Below are positions 39,937 through 48,952 of a stretch of DNA of 64,000 nucleotides, piece by piece. The stretch's first letter is position 1. Every line of letters starts with the position of its first letter. The notes below the pieces were generated by a model, which was not told the DNA's origin, ran no database searches, and was given only the letters and a program-made list of their open reading frames with translations. Source of the stretch: Phycisphaeraceae bacterium (GTDB lineage Bacteria > Planctomycetota > Phycisphaerae > Phycisphaerales > UBA1924); assembly GCA_019636655.1 (NCBI GenBank), contig JAHBXB010000004.1:186001-250000 (forward strand), given 5' to 3'. Made by a program: the position numbers and the translations under genes.

Positions 39937-40440
39937 TCAGTGGCCCTGCGGGGTGTCGCCGGCGCCGGGCGCGCGGTTGGGCGCGGGCTCTTCGGGCTGC
40001 GGCTCGGGCTGGGGCTGAGGATCGGCGGGCGGGGTGGCTGGAGGAGGGGAGGTGGAGGGGGGAGTGGTGGAAGGAGCGCTCACCGGCGGGGTGGAGTCGG
40101 GGGTTGAGCCGGTGGGGGCGGGGGCCGGGGTTTCGGCGGGGGTGGCAACCGCGGGCTGCTCGGCGGCGAAGCCGGGGCGGATCATGTAGTTGAGGGCGAT
40201 GGCGGCGAGGAGCCAGAGGACGAAGATGAGGATGGAGGCGACGGTGAGGGCGTCGCCGGTCTTGGCGCCGAAGGCGGTCTGACCGGAGCCGGCACCGGAG
40301 CCGAAGGCGCCGGAGAGCCCGCCGCCCTGTGGGCGCTGGATGAGGACGACGAGGATCATCAGGACGCTCAGGAGCAGGAACGCCAGGGTGGCGATCACGG
40401 TCCAGATGAGTCCCCAGTTGGCGGCGAGGGTCATGAACAT
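39937..40440 (-). CDS. secG: Preprotein translocase subunit SecG with long Pro-rich tail
   Basis: A 167-residue SecG. Two helices (LIWTVIATLAFLLLSVLMILVVLIQ and ALTVASILIFVLWLLAAIALNY) flank RPQGGGLSGAFGSG, the family signature. I chose ATG 40440 (GGAG 10 bases upstream). The last 75 residues are Pro/Ala/Thr-rich, longer than typical SecG; function of the extension is unknown. It follows tpiA as in many bacteria. Confidence 0.92.
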   Translation of the reverse strand: MFMTLAANWGLIWTVIATLAFLLLSVLMILVVLIQRPQGGGLSGAFGSGAGSGQTAFGAKTGDALTVASILIFVLWLLAAIALNYMIRPGFAAEQPAVATPAETPAPAPTGSTPDSTPPVSAPSTTPPSTSPPPATPPADPQPQPEPQPEEPAPNRAPGAGDTPQGH

Positions 40441-40566
40441 CCGTCGGTAGCTCCAGGAGCGTTCGGAGGGCCTCCCGATCATGGCCCTAATGGGTGAGAG
40501 GGAGCCGGGGCGAAGTCTAGCCCTGGGGTTGTTGTGTTTCGTGCCGGGGCATTTTCTGCGGTGAAG

Positions 40567-41334
40567 TTACGACCCGCAGGCGCGGACGATCTGGGCGAAC
40601 TCGTCGGCCTTGAGGGAGGCGCCGCCGACGAGGGCACCGTCGATGTCGGGCATGGCCATGAGGTCGCGGGCGTTGGAGGCCTTGACGGAGCCGCCGTACT
40701 GGATGCGGGTGGCGTCGGCGATCGGGGCACCGAAAAGGGTGCGGAGCAGGGCGCGGATCTTGTGGTGGGCGTCCTGAGCGTCGTCGGGGGTGGCGTTCTT
40801 GCCGGTGCCTATGGCCCAGACGGGCTCGTAGGCGATGACGAGGCGGGAGAGGTGGTCGGTGGGGACGCCGGCGAGGGCGGCGGTGAGCTGGGCGGCGTTG
40901 ATCGAATCGGTCTCGCCGCGTTCGCGCTGGTTGAGGGTCTCGCCGATGCAGAGGACGCAGGTGAGGCCCTTGGCGAGGACGGCGAGGGTCTTGGCGTTGA
41001 CGATGTCGTCGGACTCGCCGATGACGTGGCGTCGCTCGCTGTGCCCGGTGAGGACGGCGCGGACGCCGCAATCGATGAGCATGTCGACGCTGACCTCGCC
41101 GGTGAAGGCGCCGTTGGGGGAGAAGAAGGCGTCCTGGGCGCCGAGGAGGACGGGGCTGGCCGCGTCGCCGATGACGCCGGCGACGGGGAGGAGGTAGGGG
41201 AAGGGCGGGAAGAGGTGGACCTGGGTTGGGGAGTCGCGCAGGGCCTCGCAGACGGCACGGGAGAGATCCTTCGCCGCGGCGAGGTTGGTGTTCATCTTCC
41301 AGTTGCCGCCGACGACTTTGTGTCGCTGGGCCAC
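40567..41334 (-). CDS. tpiA: Triosephosphate isomerase
   Basis: Interconverts dihydroxyacetone phosphate and glyceraldehyde 3-phosphate. The 255-residue TIM barrel has the N-terminal VVGGNWKMN, the catalytic His in LTGHSERR, the Glu in AYEPVWAIGTG, and the phosphate loop IQYGGSVK. It starts with GTG at 41334, with GGAGG 5 bases upstream. It begins 2 bases after the stop of the BI-1-like gene, suggesting translational coupling, and is followed by secG. Confidence 0.96.
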   Translation of the reverse strand: MAQRHKVVGGNWKMNTNLAAAKDLSRAVCEALRDSPTQVHLFPPFPYLLPVAGVIGDAASPVLLGAQDAFFSPNGAFTGEVSVDMLIDCGVRAVLTGHSERRHVIGESDDIVNAKTLAVLAKGLTCVLCIGETLNQRERGETDSINAAQLTAALAGVPTDHLSRLVIAYEPVWAIGTGKNATPDDAQDAHHKIRALLRTLFGAPIADATRIQYGGSVKASNARDLMAMPDIDGALVGGASLKADEFAQIVRACGS

Positions 41335-41336
41335 GA

Positions 41337-42146
41337 CTACCTCCGGTCCTGGAGGAGGGCGAGGAGGCGGAGCAGGGAGATATAGAGCCAGACGAGGGTG
41401 ACGAGGATGGCGAACCCGCCGTACCACTCGAAGTAGCGCGGCGCGCCGTTGCGGGCGCCAACGGCGACAAGGTCGAAGTCGAGGACGAGGTTGGCGGAGG
41501 CAAGGACGACGATGAACGCGGCGATGCCGATGCCCAGGGGGCCCGAGCTCCAGAGGGAGGGGAAGTTGATGCCGAAGAGGCTCAGGAGCATGGTGCCGAC
41601 GAAGAACAGGCACACACCGCCGGTGGCGGCTATCACCCCGGTGCGGAAGAGGCGGCCGGGCCTGTAGAGGCCGGTGGCGTAAACCACCAGGAGGGCGGCG
41701 GCGATGCCGAAGGTGAGCAGGGCGCTCTGGAAGACGATGCCGGTTCCGGTGAGCGTTGACCATCCACGCTGGACGGAGAGAGAGGCGTAGAGCGCGGAGA
41801 TGGCGCCGACGAAGACCCCCTCGGCGATGGCGTACACCGGTGCGATGTACGGGGAGGATTGGGGCTTGAACACGATGACGAGCGAAAGACCAAGGCCGAT
41901 CAACATGCCGCCCCATAACGAGGGGCTCAGCATGGCGGGGTTCTTGTCGATAAGAGTCCAGGCGCCGACCGCTGCCACGATGCAGAGAAGCAGGAGGACC
42001 CCGGTTGCTCTGGCCGTCCCGGCGACGGTCATCGTGTTCGGACGGGCGGCGGCGGGGGCGACGGCCTGGGAACCCATAAAGGAGTCCCAGGTCGCGGGCT
42101 TGGCGAAGACATCGGATCGCAGGGCGGGATTGTTGGTTCTGAACAT
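41337..42146 (-). CDS. Bax inhibitor-1/YccA-like membrane protein
   Basis: A 269-residue multi-pass membrane protein (ATG 42146; AGGA 7 bases upstream) with an unstructured N-terminal 60 residues and about seven hydrophobic helices, beginning VLLLLCIVAAVGAWTL. YIAPVYAIAEGVFVGAISALY and the C-terminal YFEWYGGFAILVTLVWLYISLLRLL match the Bax inhibitor-1-like YccA family. These are suspected ion channels or protease-associated proteins. Divergent from the antiporter gene across 123 bases. Confidence 0.88.
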   Translation of the reverse strand: MFRTNNPALRSDVFAKPATWDSFMGSQAVAPAAARPNTMTVAGTARATGVLLLLCIVAAVGAWTLIDKNPAMLSPSLWGGMLIGLGLSLVIVFKPQSSPYIAPVYAIAEGVFVGAISALYASLSVQRGWSTLTGTGIVFQSALLTFGIAAALLVVYATGLYRPGRLFRTGVIAATGGVCLFFVGTMLLSLFGINFPSLWSSGPLGIGIAAFIVVLASANLVLDFDLVAVGARNGAPRYFEWYGGFAILVTLVWLYISLLRLLALLQDRR

Positions 42147-42269
42147 GGGTGTTCCTGGGTGAGAAGGCCGGTGCTGGTGAGGTCTTAATTCGGCCAGAAG
42201 AGTGTACCGGGACCAGCGAGGGGCCGGCAGGGTTTCGGTAGACTGCGGCCCCAATCAACGGGTTGTCGG

Positions 42270-43568
42270 ATGCACCTGCTCGCCACTACGAATCACGAGT
42301 CCGCGACGCTCTTCCTGCTGCAGGCGGCGGTGATCCTGCTGGCGTGCCGGGTGGTGGGTTTCGCAGCGCGGTGGCTGGGGCAGCCGCAGGTGGTCGGCGA
42401 GATGATTGCGGGGGTGGTGCTCGGGCCGTCGCTGCTCGGGGCGGTGGCGCCCGGAGCGTTCTCGGCGCTGTTCCCGCCGGAGGGGATGCGGCTGGTCTAC
42501 GTGGTGGCGCAGGTGGGGCTGTCGCTGTACATGTTCCTGATCGGGCTGGAGTTCAACATCGGGCTGATCGCTGGGCGGTGGCGGAGCGCGGCGGCGGTCT
42601 CGATCTCGGGGATCGCGGCGCCGTTCCTGCTGGGCGGGGTGATGGCGCTGGCACTGTACCGGAACGAGGCGCTGTTCGCGCCGCAGATCCGTGTGTGGGA
42701 GGCGGTGCTGTTCATGGGTGCGGCGATGTCGATCACCGCGTTTCCGATGCTGGCGCGGATCCTGTACGAGCGCGGGCTGTCGGGGACGCCGCTGGGGACG
42801 CTGGCGCTCGCCGCGGGATCGTCGGACGATGCGGCGGCGTGGTGCCTGCTGGCGATCGTGCTGGCGAGTTTCGGGGGGAGCGCGGGGGCGGCGGCGCTGA
42901 CGATCGGCGGGGGCGTGGCGTATGCGGTGGTGTGCATTGCCGCGGCGAGGCCGGCGCTCCGGGGTCTGGGGCTGCGGGCGGAGCGGGACGGGGATGTGCG
43001 GGCGTGGATGCTGGCGCTGGTGCTCGCGATGGTGATGCTGGTGAGCTGGTTCGCGGACGCCATCGGGATCTACTCGGTCTTCGGGGCGTTCATACTCGGG
43101 GTGGCGATGCCGCGGGGCGTGTTCGCGGATCGGGTGACGCGGTACGTGGAGCCGCTGACGACGACGCTGCTGCTGCCGATGTTCTTCGTGTACTCGGGGC
43201 TGAACACGCGGATCGGGCTGGTGGACACGCCGGCGATGTGGGGGGTGGCGGCGCTGGTGCTGGTGATGGCGTGCGCGGGGAAGGGGCTGGCGTGCTGGGG
43301 GGCGGCGCGGCTGTGCGGGGTGCCGGGGCGGGAGGCGATGGCGATCGGGGCGCTGATGAACGCGCGGGGGCTGATGGAGTTGATCCTGCTTAACATCGCT
43401 TACGAGCGGGGCCTGATCACGCAGGGGCTGTTCAGCGTCATGGTGATCATGGCGATCGTGACGACACTGATGGCGACACCGGTGTTCGAGCTGGTGTACG
43501 GGCGGCATCAGCGGAAGAGCGGGCGGCTGCCCGCCGCGGGCGTGGATGTGCCGGCGATCGGCGGCTGA
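42270..43568 (+). CDS. KefB-type cation:proton antiporter (CPA2)
   Basis: A 432-residue membrane protein with the CPA2 pattern: GQPQVVGEMIAGVVLGPSLLG, an Asp pair SSDDAAAW (ion-coupling region), AFILGVAMPRGVFADRV and NARGLMELILLNIAYE. It lacks a cytoplasmic TrkA-N domain, so it is a stand-alone transporter domain, perhaps Na+ or K+/H+ exchanging. It begins at ATG 42270 and is followed 11 bases later by the halogenase-like gene on the same strand. Confidence 0.88.
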   Translation: MHLLATTNHESATLFLLQAAVILLACRVVGFAARWLGQPQVVGEMIAGVVLGPSLLGAVAPGAFSALFPPEGMRLVYVVAQVGLSLYMFLIGLEFNIGLIAGRWRSAAAVSISGIAAPFLLGGVMALALYRNEALFAPQIRVWEAVLFMGAAMSITAFPMLARILYERGLSGTPLGTLALAAGSSDDAAAWCLLAIVLASFGGSAGAAALTIGGGVAYAVVCIAAARPALRGLGLRAERDGDVRAWMLALVLAMVMLVSWFADAIGIYSVFGAFILGVAMPRGVFADRVTRYVEPLTTTLLLPMFFVYSGLNTRIGLVDTPAMWGVAALVLVMACAGKGLACWGAARLCGVPGREAMAIGALMNARGLMELILLNIAYERGLITQGLFSVMVIMAIVTTLMATPVFELVYGRHQRKSGRLPAAGVDVPAIGG

Positions 43569-43579
43569 GGGAGAAGCGG

Positions 43580-45337
43580 ATGACGAACCAGAGCGAGCCG
43601 GCGTACGACGTGGCGATCATCGGCGGCGGCCCCGGGGGCTCGACGACGGGGATGCTGCTGAAGAAGTACGCGCCGGGGCTGCGGGTGCTGATCGTGGAGC
43701 GGGAGCAGTTCCCGCGGGAGCACATCGGGGAGAGCCTGCTGCCGCCGGTGAGCCGGGTGTTGGACGAGGCGGGGGTGTGGGACAAGGTGGAATCGGCGGG
43801 GTTCCCGATCAAGTTCGGCGCGACCTACACGTGGGGGAAGACGACCGAGCCGTGGACGTTCGGGTTCATCCCGGTGGAGGAGATCCCGAAGGACTACGTG
43901 CGGCCGGGGAAGTACGAGGGGTGGCGGACGCGGGTGGCCCTGCAGGTGGAGCGGTCGGAGTACGACAAGGTGCTGCTGGACCACGCGGCGTCGGTCGGGT
44001 GCGAGGTGCGGGAGCGGACGAGGGTGGCGCAGGTCGAGCGGGAGGGGGACACGGTGACGGGGCTGGTGCTGGGGGACGGCACGAGGGTGACGGCGCGGTA
44101 CTACGTGGACGCATCGGGGAACGCGGCGGTGCTGCGGCGGGCGATGGGGGTGAAGGTCGAGGTGCCGACGCTGCTGAAGAACGTGGCGTTCTGGGATTAC
44201 TGGTCGGCGGAGGGGATGAACGGGCCGATCTGGGAGGGCGGGGCGACGCGGATTCACATCCGGAGCACGGCGTACGGGTGGATCTGGTACATCGCGCTGG
44301 GGATGGACCGGACGAGCGTGGGGCTGGTGTGCAACGCGGACTACTACAAGGCTTCGGGGAAGAGGCCGGAGGAGTTGTACCGCGAGGCGATCGCGTCCGA
44401 TCCGCTGGTGCTGAAACTCATCGGCGAGGGGCGGGCTCGCGGGCAGGTGGAGAGCACGACGGACTGGTCGTTCATCGCGGACCGGGCGTACGGGGCCAAC
44501 TGGTTTCTGTGCGGCGAGTCGCTGGGGTTCGCGGACCCGATCCTGTCGGCGGGGCTGGCGCTGACGCACACGTGCGCGAGGCAGCTGGCGTACACGATCA
44601 TCGAACTGGACCGCGGGGAGCACGACCGGGCGTGGCTGCTGGGGCAGTACGACACGATCCAGCGCAAGCGCGTGGGGCAGCACATCAAGTTTGCGGATTA
44701 CTGGTACTCGGGGAACGGGCTGTTCTCGGCGATCCAGGAGAACTGCACGAAGATCGCGAAGGAGGCTGGGCTGACGCTGAACCCGGCGGATGCCTTCCGG
44801 TGGCTGAGCAACGGCGGGATCGATGACATGTTGGGGCAGTTCGCGATCGGCGGGCTGGACTTGGCGGGGATCAAGCAGGTGCAGTGGCGGCTGAGCCAGG
44901 GGACGGGCAAGGCGGCGGACGCGGCGGTGACGTACCTGATCGACGGGAAGACGACGTTCCGGCTGAACCTGGCGGGGGCGAGCAAGGTGATGATCGCGGA
45001 CCTGCGCGGCGGGCGGATCGTTCCGCTGCCGGCGTACGTGCGGGGGGACCGGACGCTGGCGCTGGCGGGCGGGTACGGCGTGGTGTTCGACGTGCTGCGG
45101 ACGGCGTCGGATGCGGAGAAGGTGACGCAGAGGCTGCTGGCGGTGGCGCAGCAGGGGCCGGCGGAACTGACGGGGAATACCTACCAGCAGTGCCTGATGT
45201 GCCTGGAGGTGATGGCGACCAATGGGTGGGTGACGTGCGAGTCGAAGCGGGGGCGGCCGGCGCTGCAACTGGAGACGCCGAAGGAGGGGCGGCAGATCTA
45301 CACGGCGACGTGGGGGCCGTACAAGAAGGACGCGTAG
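43580..45337 (+). CDS. Flavin-dependent halogenase-like oxidoreductase
   Basis: A 585-residue FAD protein with GGGPGGSTT (15-23) and the halogenase-type features HIGESLLPPVS, Lys78 in FPIKFGATYTWG (the expected catalytic Lys position) and WIWYIA (234-239), where the canonical motif is WxWxIP. A C-terminal extension of about 180 residues follows SLGFADPILSAGL. Pro to Ala in the second motif and no obvious biosynthetic neighbours leave the reaction open: it may be a monooxygenase of the same fold. GGGAG lies 7 bases before ATG. Confidence 0.82.
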   Translation: MTNQSEPAYDVAIIGGGPGGSTTGMLLKKYAPGLRVLIVEREQFPREHIGESLLPPVSRVLDEAGVWDKVESAGFPIKFGATYTWGKTTEPWTFGFIPVEEIPKDYVRPGKYEGWRTRVALQVERSEYDKVLLDHAASVGCEVRERTRVAQVEREGDTVTGLVLGDGTRVTARYYVDASGNAAVLRRAMGVKVEVPTLLKNVAFWDYWSAEGMNGPIWEGGATRIHIRSTAYGWIWYIALGMDRTSVGLVCNADYYKASGKRPEELYREAIASDPLVLKLIGEGRARGQVESTTDWSFIADRAYGANWFLCGESLGFADPILSAGLALTHTCARQLAYTIIELDRGEHDRAWLLGQYDTIQRKRVGQHIKFADYWYSGNGLFSAIQENCTKIAKEAGLTLNPADAFRWLSNGGIDDMLGQFAIGGLDLAGIKQVQWRLSQGTGKAADAAVTYLIDGKTTFRLNLAGASKVMIADLRGGRIVPLPAYVRGDRTLALAGGYGVVFDVLRTASDAEKVTQRLLAVAQQGPAELTGNTYQQCLMCLEVMATNGWVTCESKRGRPALQLETPKEGRQIYTATWGPYKKDA

Positions 45338-45340
45338 GGG

Positions 45341-46972
45341 CTATTCGCCCTTGGTCTCGACGGTGTAGTTCGGCGCCTCGCGGGTGATGCGGATGTCGTG
45401 GGGGTGGCTCTCGACGATGGCGGCGGCGGTGACGCGGCAGAAGCGGGTTCGCTCGCGGAAGTCGGCGATGGTGCGGCAGCCGCAGTAGCCCATGGAGGCG
45501 CGCAGGCCGCCGACGAGTTGGTAGAGGAACTCGGCGAGCGGGCCGCGGTAGGGGACGAGTCCCTCGACGCCCTCGGGGACGAACTTCAGGGACTTCTTGC
45601 CGTCGAGGCCCTGGCCGTAGCGGTCGGCGGAGCCGGCGTTCATGGCGCCCTCGGACCCCATGCCGCGGTACGACTTGTAGCGGCGGCCGTGGGAGATGAC
45701 CAGTTCGCCGGGCGATTCGTCGAGCCCGGCGAAGAGGGAGCCGAGCATGACACTCTCGGCGCCGGCGGCGATGGCCTTGGCGATGTCGCCGGACTGGCGG
45801 ATCCCGCCGTCGGCGATGACGGGGATGCCGCGGCGGGAGAGGTGGACGCCGCGGACGGCGTTGAAGACGGCGGTGATCTGGGGGACGCCGACGCCGGTGA
45901 CGATGCGGGTGGTGCAGATGGAGCCGGGGCCGATTCCGGCCTTGACGCCGTCGGCGCCGGCCTCGGCGAGGGCGCGGGCGGCCTCGGCGGTGGCGACGTT
46001 GCCGGCGACGACCTCGACCTTGGAGCCGTCCTTGCCGCCGTAGCGCTTCTTGATCTCGCGGACGGTGCGGATGACGTTCTCGGAGTGGCCGTGGGAGGTG
46101 TCGATGACGATGACGTCGGCCTCGGCGGCGAGGAGGGCCTCGACGCGGTCGTACTGGTCGACGCCGCAGGCGCCGCCGCAGACGAGCCGGCCGCGGGAAT
46201 CGAGGTTGGCACGGGGGAACTGGCTGAGGCGGTCGATGTCTCGCTGGGTGATCATGCCGGCGAGGTTGCCGTGCCTGTCGACGAGGAGGAGTTTCTCGAC
46301 CTTGTTCTTGTAGAGGATGCGCTCGGCCTCTTCGAGGGTGGTGCCGGGGGGCGCGGTGATGAGGTCGGAGGAGGTCAGGACCTTGCCGATGGGGGTCTTC
46401 TCATCCTCGACGAACTTGAGGTCGCGGCGGGTGAGGATGCCGATGACCCGGCCCTTGGAGCGGAGGGTCTGGTGGCCGTCGGCGGTGACGGGGAAGCCGG
46501 AGACGTTGAACTGGCGCATCAGTTCGCGGGCGCGGCCGACGGTGTCGTCGGGGCCGAGGGTGATGGGATCGAGGATCACGCCGTTGGCGGAACGCTTGAC
46601 CTTGGAGACCTCGCGGGCCTGGGCCTCGACGGGGAGGTTGCGGTGGATGATGCCGATGCCGCCCTCCTGGGCTAGGGCGATGGCGAGGGCGGACTCGGTG
46701 ACGGTGTCCATCGGCGCGGAGACGACGGGGATGTTGATGCGGATGTTGCGGCTGAAGCGGGTGGAGAGGTCGGCGTCGGCGGGCATGACGCTGCTGGCCA
46801 TGGGGAGGAGGAGGACGTCGTCAAAGGTGACGCCCTCGGCGACGATCTTGGAGGTCTCGGGGTCGCCCCAGTTGGTCGGCGAGGCGTCCTGGGCGGTGGA
46901 GCCCTGAGGCCGCGTGGTTCCGTTGGAAGATCCGCCCCGCCTGGCCCGTGTCGTTTTCGGCTTGCCGTCCAT
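45341..46972 (-). CDS. guaB: Inosine-5'-monophosphate dehydrogenase
   Basis: Oxidises IMP to XMP with NAD, the committed step of guanine nucleotide synthesis. The 543-residue protein has a non-homologous N-terminal 40 residues, then the barrel start [12 protein letters not shown], tandem CBS domains (about 140-265), the catalytic Cys in [11 protein letters not shown], and the flap-loop [11 protein letters not shown]. Ending 3 bases from the convergent halogenase-like gene. No Shine-Dalgarno is evident. Confidence 0.96.
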   Translation of the reverse strand: MDGKPKTTRARRGGSSNGTTRPQGSTAQDASPTNWGDPETSKIVAEGVTFDDVLLLPMASSVMPADADLSTRFSRNIRINIPVVSAPMDTVTESALAIALAQEGGIGIIHRNLPVEAQAREVSKVKRSANGVILDPITLGPDDTVGRARELMRQFNVSGFPVTADGHQTLRSKGRVIGILTRRDLKFVEDEKTPIGKVLTSSDLITAPPGTTLEEAERILYKNKVEKLLLVDRHGNLAGMITQRDIDRLSQFPRANLDSRGRLVCGGACGVDQYDRVEALLAAEADVIVIDTSHGHSENVIRTVREIKKRYGGKDGSKVEVVAGNVATAEAARALAEAGADGVKAGIGPGSICTTRIVTGVGVPQITAVFNAVRGVHLSRRGIPVIADGGIRQSGDIAKAIAAGAESVMLGSLFAGLDESPGELVISHGRRYKSYRGMGSEGAMNAGSADRYGQGLDGKKSLKFVPEGVEGLVPYRGPLAEFLYQLVGGLRASMGYCGCRTIADFRERTRFCRVTAAAIVESHPHDIRITREAPNYTVETKGE

Positions 46973-47064
46973 GGATATGAGTAGACAGACCGGGACGGGG
47001 AGTCAACAACGACCCCGCGCGGGCGGGGTGGGCGGCGGGTTGCGGCGGGAACCGGGCAGGCGGC

Positions 47065-47343
47065 TCAGGCGCTGCGGCAGGAGCCCGGGCGTTCCCAGGA
47101 GGGGCTGCCGGCGTAGAGGATGCGTTCGGCGTCCTCGGCGGACATAGAGCCCTCGGCGACGTAGGCGGCGATCTCGCGCCGGGACTGCTCGCGGGCGCGG
47201 GTGCGGGCGATCGAGCGGATGGTGGAGCCGACGATCCAGAGGCCGGCGATGAACAGGCCGCCGGAGATCGCGGTGAAGCGGATCCAGTCGTCGTTGATGG
47301 GCGAGTTCAGCAGCTCGGAGAGGGAGCAGGCGAGGGCCAGCAT
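47065..47343 (-). CDS. Small membrane protein with SHOCT-like tail (third of three paralogues)
   Basis: A 92-residue protein (AGGAG 7 bases before the ATG). One helix (FTAISGGLFIAGLWIVGS) is followed by REQSRREIAAYVAEGSMS, then a helix AEDAERILYAG. The RREIAAYxAEGS motif is shared with the next two genes upstream. The C-terminal half looks like a SHOCT/zinc-less helix hairpin. Function unknown. Confidence 0.72.
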   Translation of the reverse strand: MLALACSLSELLNSPINDDWIRFTAISGGLFIAGLWIVGSTIRSIARTRAREQSRREIAAYVAEGSMSAEDAERILYAGSPSWERPGSCRSA

Positions 47344-47353
47344 GGTGGTGCTC

Positions 47354-47605
47354 CTATGACTTGACGCCGAGTTTGTCCTTGATCGATTCGCCGGCGGAGA
47401 GGAGTTTGGCGCCCTCGTCGGCGGAGATGCTGCCCTCGGCGACGTAGGCGGCGATCTCGCGCCGGGACTCTTCGCGGGTGCGTGTGCGGGTGACCTTGGT
47501 GATCGCGTCGGTGATGATGCCGACCAGGACGACGGCGACGACGCCTCCGATCATCATCGCGAAGACCCAGGAATCCAAGGCGCCGAGTGTGAGGATGCCG
47601 CTCAT
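47354..47605 (-). CDS. Small membrane protein with SHOCT-like tail (second of three)
   Basis: An 83-residue paralogue with one helix (WVFAMMIGGVVAVVLVGIIT) then RTREESRREIAAYVAEGS and ISADEGAKLLSAG. It starts 10 bases after the next paralogue's stop region, with AAGGG upstream. Part of a three-gene array with near-identical motifs. Confidence 0.72.
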   Translation of the reverse strand: MSGILTLGALDSWVFAMMIGGVVAVVLVGIITDAITKVTRTRTREESRREIAAYVAEGSISADEGAKLLSAGESIKDKLGVKS

Positions 47606-47666
47606 AAGTCGCCCTTTGTCGGTGCGGGGGTGGTGCAGCCGCGCGCCGGCCGCGCTGCCAGAAGAA

Positions 47667-47906
47667 TCAGGAGCAGGACTCCGGCGGCTTGGCGCCGGCG
47701 CGAAGGAGCCGCTCGCCCTGCTCGGAGGACATAGAGCCCTCGGCGATGTAGGCGGCGATCTCGCGGCGGGTCCGCTCCTGGGCTACGGACTTGATGGTGG
47801 AGCCGACGGTCTTGATGAGGATGGAGAGAACGATCGCCCCGGCGATGAGGGCGGGGATGAGGATGTCCTCGCGGAGGACGCGTTCGGCGAGAATGCTGAC
47901 GTCCAT
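47667..47906 (-). CDS. Small membrane protein with SHOCT-like tail (first of three)
   Basis: A 79-residue paralogue (ATG 47906, GGGAG 6 bases upstream). Helix DILIPALIAGAIVLSILIKTVG, then QERTRREIAAYIAEGS and MSSEQGERLLRAG. The longer frame from 48254 is antisense to aat and not coding. It is divergent from aat across 192 bases. Confidence 0.75.
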   Translation of the reverse strand: MDVSILAERVLREDILIPALIAGAIVLSILIKTVGSTIKSVAQERTRREIAAYIAEGSMSSEQGERLLRAGAKPPESCS

Positions 47907-48098
47907 CGGCGGCTCCCGTGTAGGGGGCTCGGGAGAGGGGCGCGGGGCCGTGTTCTCCCGACCCCCGTCGTGGAAGGTGGTTGGGATCTCGGGACGGCGG
48001 GTTTCATTGGGCCCGCGTGGAATTCTACCGGGGACCGGGAGGTTGGGCGGCGGGTGCGGATAATTGGGGGGCTGGAGGGATTGGGGAGTTGTGCGGCG

Positions 48099-48770
48099 AT
48101 GAGCACCGCGGAACGGGGAGTGGTGTCGGCCCTGCTGGAGGCGTACCGGTCGGGGTACTTCCCGATGGCGGACCCGGACGATCCCGAGGGCGAGGTGCCG
48201 TGGTACAACCCGGTGAAGCGGGCGATCCTGCCATTGGAGGCCGGGGGATTTCACTGCCCGCGCTCGCTGGAGAAGAAGTTGCGGCGGACCGGGCTCCGGG
48301 TTTCGACCGATGAGGCGTTCGAGGAGGTGACGCGCCGGTGCGCGACGACGGGGTCACGCCGGAACGAGACGTGGATCAACGAGACGATCCTGGGGTACTA
48401 CGGGGCGCTGCATCGGGCGGGGTGCGCGCACTCGATCGAGGCGTGGGCGCCGACGCGGCGGCGCACGCTGGTGGGGGGGATCTACGGCATCGCGATCGGG
48501 CGGGCGTTCATCGCCGAGTCAATGTTCTCGCGGCCGGAGGAGGGGGGGACGGATGCGTCAAAGGTGTGTCTGGCGCACCTGGTGTCGCACCTGCGACATC
48601 GCGGGTACACGCTGCTGGATGTACAGATCGTGAATCCGCATACGGCGCGGTTCGGGGTGGTGGAGGTCAGCCGCGGGAAGTTCATGGAGTTGCTGGCGGG
48701 GGCCGCGGCTGGGGGTGCGGAGTGGTTGCCGTTTGAGCCGGGGCGAGTGTTGGAGCGGCTGGTGGGGTAA
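48099..48770 (+). CDS. aat: Leucyl/phenylalanyl-tRNA--protein transferase
   Basis: Adds Leu or Phe to N-terminal Lys/Arg residues, creating N-degrons for ClpS/ClpAP. The 223-residue protein starts GYFPM(ADPD) and has FIAESMFSRPEEGGTDASKVCL and LLDVQIVNPHTARFGVVEVSR. Canonical WWSP is PWYNP here, one Trp replaced by Tyr. I chose ATG 48099; GGGGAG lies about 11 bases upstream. A longer open frame upstream is not supported. Confidence 0.93.
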   Translation: MSTAERGVVSALLEAYRSGYFPMADPDDPEGEVPWYNPVKRAILPLEAGGFHCPRSLEKKLRRTGLRVSTDEAFEEVTRRCATTGSRRNETWINETILGYYGALHRAGCAHSIEAWAPTRRRTLVGGIYGIAIGRAFIAESMFSRPEEGGTDASKVCLAHLVSHLRHRGYTLLDVQIVNPHTARFGVVEVSRGKFMELLAGAAAGGAEWLPFEPGRVLERLVG

Positions 48771-48952
48771 GCGTGGTTCGTAAAACCTGGACAAGTCGGC
48801 GAGGGGCGTTGGATCGGGGGCGCGAGATCTGGTAGGCTCCCCGGATCCCGGGGTGGCGGCCCTGGGATGGATGCACTGTGGGGTCGTGTGCGAGCGCCAC
48901 GGCGCGCCGCGGGGCTGCTATCCACAACTCCTTGTCTCAGGGCTTTTTACCG

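Noticed and set aside
42255-43508. A 417-codon minus-strand frame opposite the antiporter gene
   Set aside because: His/Arg/Pro-rich shadow; the + strand shows typical CPA2 membrane helices.
45398-46675. A 425-codon + strand frame opposite guaB
   Set aside because: Gly/Asp/Ala/Glu low-complexity shadow created by the high-GC guaB coding sequence.
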